The translations under genes and the position numbers were made by a program. This document shows positions 1 through 5,438 of a DNA stretch of 5,909 nucleotides, piece by piece (position 1 is the first letter of the stretch; each line of letters begins with the position of its first letter). The stretch comes from an uncultured Elusimicrobia bacterium. Lineage in GTDB: Bacteria > Elusimicrobiota > Endomicrobiia > Endomicrobiales > Endomicrobiaceae. A model generated the notes under the pieces. The model made no database searches, was not told where the DNA came from, and saw only the letters and a list, made by a program, of their open reading frames with translations. Location of the stretch: the NCBI GenBank assembly GCA_900321055.1, contig ONUQ01000184.1, positions 1 through 5,909 of the forward strand, written 5' to 3'.

Positions 1-446
1 TCATACATTGTAAAAAGGTCTAAAAGTCCTTGTGTAGGATGTTCATGAAAACCGTCTCCGGCATTTATGATTGAAGCATTTAAATTTTTTGCAAGCAAAT
101 GAGGTGTTCCCGCAATGGTATTTCTTATTATTATTATATCCGCCTTCATTGCTTCAAGAGTTTTTCCCGTATCAACTAAACTTTCACCTTTTACTACACT
201 GGAAGTAGCCGTTGCAATATTTACAACATCTGCAGATAATCTTTTTGCGGCAACTTCAAAAGAAGTTCTTGTTCTTGTTGACGGTTCATAAAACAATGTA
301 ACAACTGTTTTACCGACAAGGGCAGGAGCTTTTTTTATTGATCTTGTGAACATATTTTTGAAAGGTCTTGCAGAATCAAGAATTGTTTGTATTTCTTTCC
401 TGTCTAAATTTTCCAACCCTAAAAGGTCTTTTCTGTTAAAAGACAT
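1..446 (-). CDS. pyrB: Aspartate carbamoyltransferase catalytic subunit, N-terminal part (gene runs off left edge)
   Basis: Catalyses carbamoyl phosphate + L-aspartate to N-carbamoylaspartate, the first committed step of pyrimidine synthesis, in the cytoplasm. I translated 148 codons from the ATG at 446. They cover the carbamoyl-phosphate domain: the STRTR phosphate loop at residues 56-60, the SSVVKGES loop with Lys86 (the mobile 80s loop that reaches into a neighbouring active site), IIRN at 106-109, and NAGDG...HEHPTQ at 128-139 with His136. The aspartate-binding half lies outside the window; family length is about 300 residues. The start is backed by AGAGGA four bases upstream. It follows iorB by 39 bp on the same strand, so it is probably co-transcribed. 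One oddity: the usual Arg-His after the beta strand reads Arg108-Asn109. Whether a regulatory PyrI subunit exists cannot be seen. Confidence 0.97.
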   Translation of the reverse strand, partial: MSFNRKDLLGLENLDRKEIQTILDSARPFKNMFTRSIKKAPALVGKTVVTLFYEPSTRTRTSFEVAAKRLSADVVNIATATSSVVKGESLVDTGKTLEAMKADIIIIRNTIAGTPHLLAKNLNASIINAGDGFHEHPTQGLLDLFTMY

Positions 447-485
447 ATTGTCCTCTTATACAAAATTTATTTTATAAATTGTTTA

Positions 486-956
486 TTACTTTTTATTACC
501 TAACATAAAAACTTCAATATTTTTATCTAAATATTGCGGTTTTATACTTTCTTTCATTGCTTTTTGCCAACTTTCATTTGATATTGAAAGATGTTTTGCT
601 AATACACCCAACATATATGTATTTACAAATTTAGGATTAGAAATCAGCTTACCTGCTTTGACAAATTCGTTGAATAAATCTGTTCCGTTTTGTTTAAGCA
701 TACAAGCCATTCTGTCATGTTCTCCTTTTTCAAAAGATAAAAGATAATCCGTTTGTCCCGCTTCAATTATAGGCGAAAAAACTTTTTCTCCTATTCTGAC
801 ATGAGACTCTACGGAACCGCCTCTTTGTGCCATACCGTGAACTTCAGATTTTTTTACATGGTATCCGTCATACATGGCAGCTAAAGCAACAACTTCTGCT
901 GCCGTAAGAATACCCTGTCCGCCCGTTCCACAAAACAAAATGTTTATCGTTTCCAT
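486..956 (-). CDS. iorB: Indolepyruvate:ferredoxin oxidoreductase beta subunit, short form
   Basis: Small subunit of the enzyme that oxidatively decarboxylates aryl 2-oxoacids (indolepyruvate, phenylpyruvate and similar) to aryl-acetyl-CoA while reducing ferredoxin. It matches the gamma-type domain of 2-oxoacid:acceptor oxidoreductases. An N-terminal glycine-rich loop, GTGGQG, is at residues 10-15. The signature SEVHGMAQRGGSV is at 37-49, followed by SHVRIG, the LLSFE strand at 72-76 and NPKFVNTYMLG at 107-117. The start ATG has GAGGG six bases upstream. At 156 residues it is shorter than the roughly 185-200 I know for IorB. By memory alignment the missing part lies in one block just after residue 91, between the LKQNG turn and the helix leading to the NPKFVN strand. 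It is separated from iorA by an unrelated gene, which is unusual for this pair. The family call is firm; substrate preference is inferred from the family. Confidence 0.92.
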   Translation of the reverse strand: METINILFCGTGGQGILTAAEVVALAAMYDGYHVKKSEVHGMAQRGGSVESHVRIGEKVFSPIIEAGQTDYLLSFEKGEHDRMACMLKQNGTDLFNEFVKAGKLISNPKFVNTYMLGVLAKHLSISNESWQKAMKESIKPQYLDKNIEVFMLGNKK

Positions 957-984
957 TAGTAACCCTCTATATTTTATAAAATTT

Positions 985-1959
985 TTATACTTTCATTTCT
1001 TCTATTAATTTAAATTTTCCCGGATAATATCTTTTCAATAATTCTTTCCCTTTAGGAGAATTAATAGATAATGTTTTTGCACAACTGCATTTTGGACATT
1101 TATTTTTTTTGTATACTAATGTCATTTTAATAACGGTTATAATGAACAAAACGGAAATAAGAATAAATATAATCAATTCATTACCGCCCGCATGACTAAT
1201 AATGCCCATCGGAACCAAATTATTTAATGTTTCAAATATAACTTCATGCAACAAATTATCAAAACCGGTATGGAAATAACCATGATTAAAATCCCATGAA
1301 TTCCACAACAGTATATGTGATCGTTGCATAAAACCTAAAAAAATAACCAAAACAACAGAACAAGTTATCAAAGTTGCATTAATAAATGTTACATAAAATT
1401 TTTTAGAGCTTTTTAAAATCTCTCCACATTCGCAACATATATATTTACCGCCTAATTCCTGATAAATCTGTCGGTAAATTTGATTTTTTTTAATCTCCTC
1501 CGCTAAAACATTGTCTTCTATTTCTTCTATCAATTTAAATTTTTCCGGATAATATTGTCTTAATAATTCTTTCCCTTTGGGAGAATTAATAAGTAATAAT
1601 TTTCTGGACCCGCATTTATAACATTTACTGCTTTTGGTATAATTAATAATAATTACTGAAATAACAGCCAGGAAAAACAAAATAGAAACAAGATATTTTA
1701 GAATTATACCTGCAAACACTTTACCCGCATAAGGATCCATTGTAGTTATGAAAATCATAAATAACAATAATATACAAAAAGTTAGAAGTAATATCATTCC
1801 AATACTAATTATCAAAAATAAAAATGTAACAGAAGCTGAAAATCTTTGGTGTCTTTGTACAATTTCTCTGCATTCGCAACATATATATTTACCGCCTAAT
1901 TTTCTATAAATCCCGGAAAAGACATTCCGCTTAGCTCCTTCTGCTAAAATATCTTTCAT
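985..1959 (-). CDS. Unrecognised membrane protein: tandem duplicate of a split zinc-ribbon/transmembrane-hairpin module
   Basis: I do not recognise this family. Numbering is from the ATG at 1959 (324 residues). The protein is two copies of one module, about residues 1-149 and 150-324. Each copy has a short charged helix (LAE..KN..YR.IY), then LGGKYICCEC, two hydrophobic segments, a CxxC, and a shared tail beginning INSPKGKELL and ending in a YYP.KFKLIEE motif. Cysteines are C27/C30 with C113/C116 in copy 1, and C175/C178 with C288/C291 in copy 2. Membrane segments are near 44-71, 83-105, 189-210 and 261-283. An even number between the CxxC pairs puts both halves on the same side, so each pair could form one zinc ribbon closed across a hairpin. 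The copy 2 extracellular loop (211-257) is long and contains five His and two Trp. A TTG at 1974 could add five residues, but it has no ribosome site. The ATG has only GGA ten bases upstream and matches where the repeat begins. The gene starts within 20 bases of the iorA stop, suggesting co-transcription. Function unknown. Confidence 0.85.
   Translation of the reverse strand: MKDILAEGAKRNVFSGIYRKLGGKYICCECREIVQRHQRFSASVTFLFLIISIGMILLLTFCILLLFMIFITTMDPYAGKVFAGIILKYLVSILFFLAVISVIIINYTKSSKCYKCGSRKLLLINSPKGKELLRQYYPEKFKLIEEIEDNVLAEEIKKNQIYRQIYQELGGKYICCECGEILKSSKKFYVTFINATLITCSVVLVIFLGFMQRSHILLWNSWDFNHGYFHTGFDNLLHEVIFETLNNLVPMGIISHAGGNELIIFILISVLFIITVIKMTLVYKKNKCPKCSCAKTLSINSPKGKELLKRYYPGKFKLIEEMKV
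996..1066 (-). repeat. Direct repeat, tail block, copy 2
   Basis: This 71-bp block encodes the INSPKGKELL...KFKLIEE tail of the second module of the membrane protein. Compared base by base with 1521-1591 it shows seven mismatches, about 90 percent identity. Both copies are in the same frame and orientation, with an offset of 525 bp. Confidence 0.9.
1427..1457 (-). repeat. Direct repeat, KYICCEC block, copy 2
   Basis: These 31 bases are identical to 1871-1901, in the same orientation and frame. They encode the LGGKYICCEC stretch that carries the first CxxC of module 2. Identity drops on both sides. Confidence 0.92.
1521..1591 (-). repeat. Direct repeat, tail block, copy 1
   Basis: Partner of 996-1066 (seven mismatches in 71 bases). 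It encodes the tail of the first module, joined directly to the start of the second. Confidence 0.9.
1871..1901 (-). repeat. Direct repeat, KYICCEC block, copy 1
   Basis: These 31 bases are identical to 1427-1457. They encode the first CxxC of module 1. The spacing from this block to the tail block is 81 bp shorter than in copy 2, because the loop between membrane segments is shorter here. Confidence 0.92.
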
Positions 1960-1978
1960 ATATTTTATATCCAATCTT

Positions 1979-3694
1979 CTATTTCGTTGTTTCTAATGCT
2001 CCAAACTTACATTGTTCTGCACAAACATTGCATCCTGCACATAAGTTGTTATCCAACTTTATATTTCCGTTTTCATCTTTAACTATTGCGGGACAATCTA
2101 CGGTTATGCACATATAACATTTTTTACATTTATCTGCTATAACCTTTGGTGCAGGTTTCTTTGTTCTGTCTATCATTTTACATAAAGAATATCTTACTAT
2201 TAATACACATAATTTGTTTGTTGCCGTAAGTTCTTTAATTTTGTTTTCTATTGATGAACAGGAAGAATCTATAACTTCAACAATATCTGCTCCGCAAGCC
2301 ATACACAATTTTTCCAAATCTAATTTTTTTGTTTGCTCACCTTTAGCCGTAATGCCTGTTGCCGGGTTAGGTTGTGCCCCTGTCATTGCCGTTGTGCCGT
2401 TATCTAAAATTATAATAACACCTTTAACTTTGTTGTATGCACAGTTAATAAGACCTTCTACACCCGAATGACAAAATGTAGAATCACCTATAACAGCTAC
2501 GGCTTTATCGGAACCTAATATACCGGTTAAACTGCCCATTATAGTTACACTTGAACCCATACAAACGGTAGTATGTAATGCGGATAGCGGTGGTGTTGCT
2601 CCTAATGTATAACAACCAATATCTCCTGCAACTGTAACTTTTGTTTTTCTTAATGCCACAAATGTTGCTCTGTGAGGACATCCCGGACATAAAACAGGTT
2701 TTCTTGCAGGTTTAGGATAATTTGTTTTTGGCTTGCCTTCAACAATATCTCTTACCGATTCAGGATTAAGTTCACCAACTCTGTAAGTATAATGTTTTCC
2801 TTTACATTTTATTCCCATTTGTAAAATATGTTCTTCTATAAAAGGTTCACTTTCTTCTACAACAACAATATTTTCTACTTTAGATGCGAACTCTTTAATT
2901 TTTGCATCTGCAAAAGGGAAAGTCATCGTAAGTTTCAATACCGATGCATCAGGGTATGTTTCTTTTACATATAAGTAAGAAACACTGTCACAAACGATAC
3001 CCAGTTTTTTATCTTTTATTTCTATGGAATTTTCTTGTAAATTATTTGAAAACTCTTGAAGTTTTATTAACTTTTCTTCTAAATTAATATGCTTTTTATA
3101 TGCATTTGCCGGAACCATAACATATTTTGCGGGATTTTTTTCAAAAGGTTTATCATTTACTTCAACCCTTGTTCCAACTTCAACATTTTCTTTTGTGTGT
3201 GCAATTCTTGTTGTTATTCTGAATAATACCGGAGTATCAAACCGTTCACTGATTTCAAAAGCAAGTTTTATTAATTTTTTTGCTTCAGCCGGTGAAGACG
3301 GTTCAAGTAACGGAATTTTTGCAAACTTTGCTATAAGTCTGTTATCCTGTTCATTTTGAGATGAGTGCATTCCCGGATCATCTCCGGTAACAATAACAAA
3401 GCCGGCATTTATCCCTGAATATGTTGCTGTCATCAGAGGATCCATACAAACATTTACTCCCACATGTTTTGATGAATAAATTGATCTTACTCCGGCAAAA
3501 GATGCACCGAGTGCTACTTCAAATGCTACTTTTTCGTTTATTGCCCATTGAGCATCAACTTCTTTAAATTGTGTAAAATACTCTAAGATGTCTGTTGCAG
3601 GTGTTCCCGGATAGGAAGCTGCAAATTTTACTCCTGCTTCGTAAGCTCCCTGTGCAAGAGCTTCGTTTCCTGATAAAAGTTTATAATTATTCAT
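1979..3694 (-). CDS. iorA: Indolepyruvate:ferredoxin oxidoreductase alpha subunit
   Basis: Catalytic, thiamine-diphosphate-dependent subunit. It converts aryl 2-oxoacids from aromatic amino-acid transamination, plus CoA, to aryl-acetyl-CoA and CO2, passing electrons to ferredoxin. Domain order is clear in the 571 residues. The N-terminal pyrimidine-type domain has GNEALAQGAYEAG, YPGTPATD (28-35), NEKVAFEVALGAS (53-65) and DDPGMHSSQNEQDNR (105-119). A middle domain spans about 230-330. The diphosphate-binding domain has CPGCPHR (336-342), GDIGCYTLG (357-365) and GDSTFCHSG...DNGTTAMTG (403-439), the metal/thiamine-diphosphate motif. A C-terminal ferredoxin domain binds two 4Fe-4S clusters through C523/526/529/534 and C552/555/558/562. 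Its last cysteine is followed by Lys rather than the more usual Pro. No Shine-Dalgarno sequence precedes the ATG. The partner iorB lies beyond an intervening gene. Length is slightly under the 600 or more of archaeal homologues; no domain is missing. Confidence 0.96.
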   Translation of the reverse strand: MNNYKLLSGNEALAQGAYEAGVKFAASYPGTPATDILEYFTQFKEVDAQWAINEKVAFEVALGASFAGVRSIYSSKHVGVNVCMDPLMTATYSGINAGFVIVTGDDPGMHSSQNEQDNRLIAKFAKIPLLEPSSPAEAKKLIKLAFEISERFDTPVLFRITTRIAHTKENVEVGTRVEVNDKPFEKNPAKYVMVPANAYKKHINLEEKLIKLQEFSNNLQENSIEIKDKKLGIVCDSVSYLYVKETYPDASVLKLTMTFPFADAKIKEFASKVENIVVVEESEPFIEEHILQMGIKCKGKHYTYRVGELNPESVRDIVEGKPKTNYPKPARKPVLCPGCPHRATFVALRKTKVTVAGDIGCYTLGATPPLSALHTTVCMGSSVTIMGSLTGILGSDKAVAVIGDSTFCHSGVEGLINCAYNKVKGVIIILDNGTTAMTGAQPNPATGITAKGEQTKKLDLEKLCMACGADIVEVIDSSCSSIENKIKELTATNKLCVLIVRYSLCKMIDRTKKPAPKVIADKCKKCYMCITVDCPAIVKDENGNIKLDNNLCAGCNVCAEQCKFGALETTK

Positions 3695-3865
3695 AATAAG
3701 ATATTTTATATTATTTGTAGTTATGGTGCAAATAACATAGTGAGGATAGTTTATGTTTCGGTTGTAATCCTTAAAATTTGAAACGAAAAACTCTCAAATA
3801 TTCGTCCGTTCGGAATATGTATAATCAATCTTTAATTTCTATGGATATATTATAAATATTCAAAT
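3695..3865 (-). other. pyrR-iorA intergenic leader with weak hairpins
   Basis: The 171 bases contain no credible gene. On the minus strand, an ATATTC/GAATAT hairpin with a nine-base loop (about 3802-3822) is followed by an ATTTGA/TCAAAT hairpin that overlaps it by two bases. A T-run (GAGTTTTTCG) sits in the second loop. An AGGAT/ATCCT pair lies further down. I do not see the conserved PyrR binding-loop sequence known from Bacillus (AGAGAGG in a hairpin loop), nor a strong intrinsic terminator. It may end some pyrR transcripts and hold the iorA promoter. Confidence 0.4.
3705..3732 (-). promoter_or_regulatory. Possible sigma-70-type promoter for iorA (near-leaderless)
   Basis: TTTGCA (3727-3732) and TATAAA (3705-3710) are separated by 16 bases, on the minus strand. 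The -10 box ends only ten bases before the iorA ATG. A transcript would therefore begin within a few bases of the start codon, which fits the missing ribosome site. The -35 is weak (4 of 6), and such matches are common in AT-rich DNA. Confidence 0.35.
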
Positions 3866-4384
3866 TTATTCCACGGTTACGACATCTTTATCCGAAATTT
3901 CATCATTGATATTTACACAAACTCTGTTTTTGGTTTTATGAACAAACCCTACAAAATCCGCTTGAATAGGAAGTTCTCTGTATCCTCTATCTACCAATGT
4001 AGCCAGTTTTATTGACTTTGGTCTTCCAAAATCTTTTAAAACATCCAAAGCACTTCTGATAGTTCTGCCGGTATATAATACATCATCAACTAAAATTATA
4101 TTTTTATTGTTTACATCAAATGGAATATCCGTATCTTTTATCGTAGGAATATCTGCTCCGGCTTCCTGTAAATCATCTCTGTAAAGGGTTATATCTAAAA
4201 TTCCAAAAGGAATATCTTCCGTTGTTTTTTGTATAGACTGAATCTTTTTTGATAACCTTTTGGCTACTACCACTCCTTTTTTTTGAATACCGACAATTGC
4301 GATATTGTCAATATGTTGATTTAAAATTTCTCTTGCTAAATTTTCTATTTTTGAATCTATTTGTTTTGAATTTAAAATTTCCAT
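3866..4384 (-). CDS. pyrR: PyrR-type bifunctional regulator / uracil phosphoribosyltransferase
   Basis: A type I phosphoribosyltransferase of the PyrR family. In Bacillus it binds pyr mRNA in response to UMP and also makes UMP from uracil and PRPP. The 172 residues show GIQKKGVVVAKRL (32-44), DITLYRDDL (64-72), the PRPP loop ILVDDVLYTGRT (97-108) and LVDRGYRELPI (130-140). The length fits the family. The ATG at 4384 is chosen because AAGGA lies eight bases upstream. A longer frame to a TTG at 4450 would span the predicted promoter and has no ribosome site. By memory alignment with Bacillus PyrR, several RNA-contact positions are changed: Thr18 to Glu, Arg19 to Asn, His22 to Arg, Arg146 to Gln and Lys152 to Phe, while Arg141 is kept. 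The enzyme activity looks intact; RNA attenuation is doubtful. It lies upstream of an operon that ends in pyrB. Confidence 0.93.
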   Translation of the reverse strand: MEILNSKQIDSKIENLAREILNQHIDNIAIVGIQKKGVVVAKRLSKKIQSIQKTTEDIPFGILDITLYRDDLQEAGADIPTIKDTDIPFDVNNKNIILVDDVLYTGRTIRSALDVLKDFGRPKSIKLATLVDRGYRELPIQADFVGFVHKTKNRVCVNINDEISDKDVVTVE

Positions 4385-4392
4385 AAAAAAGT

Positions 4393-4397
4393 TCCTT
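4393..4397 (-). promoter_or_regulatory. Ribosome binding site that fixes the pyrR start
   Basis: AAGGA on the minus strand, eight bases before the ATG at 4384. It supports the 172-residue form over the longer TTG-initiated frame. Confidence 0.75.
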
Positions 4398-4414
4398 AAT
4401 ATATATTGTTTTTG

Positions 4415-4420
4415 ATTATA
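4415..4420 (-). promoter_or_regulatory. Probable -10 box for pyrR
   Basis: A perfect TATAAT on the minus strand, 30 bases before the pyrR ATG, predicting a 5' leader of about 24 bases. No good -35 is found at 16-18 bases; a TTGATT lies 24 bases upstream, too far for a standard promoter. The short leader leaves no room for an attenuator ahead of pyrR itself. Confidence 0.45.
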
Positions 4421-4460
4421 CAAAATATTTATAAAAAATGTATTAATCAATTGATGAGTA

Positions 4461-4488
4461 TTGATTTTAAACCAAGAAAAAATATAAA
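4461..4488 (+). promoter_or_regulatory. Possible promoter for purC
   Basis: TTGATT (4461-4466), 16-base spacer, TATAAA (4483-4488). This predicts a start near 4495 and a leader of about 60 bases. No purine riboswitch core is visible in that leader. The surrounding DNA is so AT-rich that other boxes are possible. Confidence 0.4.
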
Positions 4489-4555
4489 ATATTAAAATTG
4501 GATTTTAAGTTTTGTTTAGGTTGTAAATAATTTTTAAATACAAGGAAAAGGTATA

Positions 4556-5437
4556 ATGACTACAGCACCGGAACTTTCAGGTTGCAAATTATTACATTCT
4601 GGAAAAGTAAGAGATGTTTATCAATATCAGGAAGATAAACTTCTTATAGTAGCGACCGATAGAATATCGGCTTTTGATTATATTTTATCACCATTGGTTG
4701 AAGATAAAGGAAAGATTCTTCACAAAATATCAATGTTTTGGTTTGATTTTGTTCAAAATATTATTCCTAACCATATAATTACGGGAAATTTTGATGAATT
4801 TCCTGAAGAATTAAAACAATACGAATATCTTAGAGATAGAGCAACGATTGTAAAGAAAGCTAAAAGGTTAGATATTGAATGTATTGTTAGAGGTTATCTT
4901 GCAGGGTCAGGATGGAAAGAATATCAAAAAAGTCAAACTGTTTGCGGAATAGAATTACCTCAAGGATTAAAACAATCGCAACAACTTCCCGAACCGATAT
5001 TTACACCATCAACAAAAGCGGAAGACGGTGAACATGATGAAAACATCTCGTTTGAACAAACGGTAGAAATTGTAGGGGAAGATTTAGCGGCACAAATAAG
5101 TGAAATATCAATAAAACTATATAAGAAGGTTAGCCAATATTGTGAAACGAGAGGAATAATTTTAGCGGATACAAAATTAGAGTTTGGTATATATGACGGT
5201 AAGTTGATACTTATAGATGAAATATTTACTCCGGATTCTTCCAGATTTTGGGAAAAAGAAAAATATGAGATCGGAAAAAGTCAGGATAGTTTAGATAAAC
5301 AGTTTGTAAGGGATTATCTTGAACAAATAAAATGGAATAAACAGCCACCGGTTCCGATATTACCGGAAGATATTATAGAAAAAACAAAAGCTAAGTATAT
5401 AGATGCTTATGAAAAAATAACAGGGAAGAATTTTTAA
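4556..5437 (+). CDS. purC: Phosphoribosylaminoimidazole-succinocarboxamide synthase (SAICAR synthetase)
   Basis: Cytoplasmic enzyme of de novo purine synthesis. It joins CAIR and L-aspartate using ATP to give SAICAR. The 293 residues belong to the longer, yeast Ade1-like form rather than the roughly 240-residue E. coli form. Motifs: GKVRDVY (16-22) in the ATP-binding glycine loop, DRISAFD (35-41), ECIVRGYLAGSGWKEY (108-123, the first family signature), PIFTPSTKAEDGEHDENIS (147-165), LADTKLEFG (203-211, second signature) and IDEIFTPDSSRFW (220-232). The start is supported by AAGGA nine bases upstream, within a longer A/G-rich run. It is divergent from pyrR across 171 bp and is followed one base later by the purL-type gene, so the two are almost surely co-transcribed. 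Confidence 0.97.
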   Translation: MTTAPELSGCKLLHSGKVRDVYQYQEDKLLIVATDRISAFDYILSPLVEDKGKILHKISMFWFDFVQNIIPNHIITGNFDEFPEELKQYEYLRDRATIVKKAKRLDIECIVRGYLAGSGWKEYQKSQTVCGIELPQGLKQSQQLPEPIFTPSTKAEDGEHDENISFEQTVEIVGEDLAAQISEISIKLYKKVSQYCETRGIILADTKLEFGIYDGKLILIDEIFTPDSSRFWEKEKYEIGKSQDSLDKQFVRDYLEQIKWNKQPPVPILPEDIIEKTKAKYIDAYEKITGKNF

Positions 5438-5438
5438 A

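Noticed and set aside
985..1901. The direct repeats as a CRISPR array or insertion element
   Set aside because: There are only two copies, in coding frame, explained by an internal protein duplication; there are no spacers, transposase or terminal inverted repeats.
1957..1974. TTG at 1974 as the start of the membrane protein gene
   Set aside because: No ribosome site at suitable spacing; the repeat unit begins at the ATG at 1959. Not fully excluded, since the ATG also has only a weak site.
2214..2471. 85-codon open frame on the plus strand
   Set aside because: It lies antisense inside the well-supported iorA gene and has no ribosome site or recognisable motif.
2505..2690. 61-codon open frame on the minus strand
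   Set aside because: An out-of-frame shadow of iorA, overlapping the conserved CPGC and GDIGC region, with a composition unlike a real protein.
3695..3865. Bacillus-type PyrR attenuator before iorA
   Set aside because: The conserved AGAGAGG-type binding loop and a GC-rich terminator are not seen; only weak AT-rich stems are present.
4385..4450. N-terminal extension of pyrR to a TTG at 4450
   Set aside because: It has no ribosome site, its residues are not part of the PyrR family, and it would contain the TATAAT box. The ATG at 4384 has a good ribosome site.
4385..4555. Purine riboswitch or small RNA between pyrR and purC
   Set aside because: The region is almost pure AT, with no paired GC stems or known riboswitch core visible; only promoter-like boxes can be supported.
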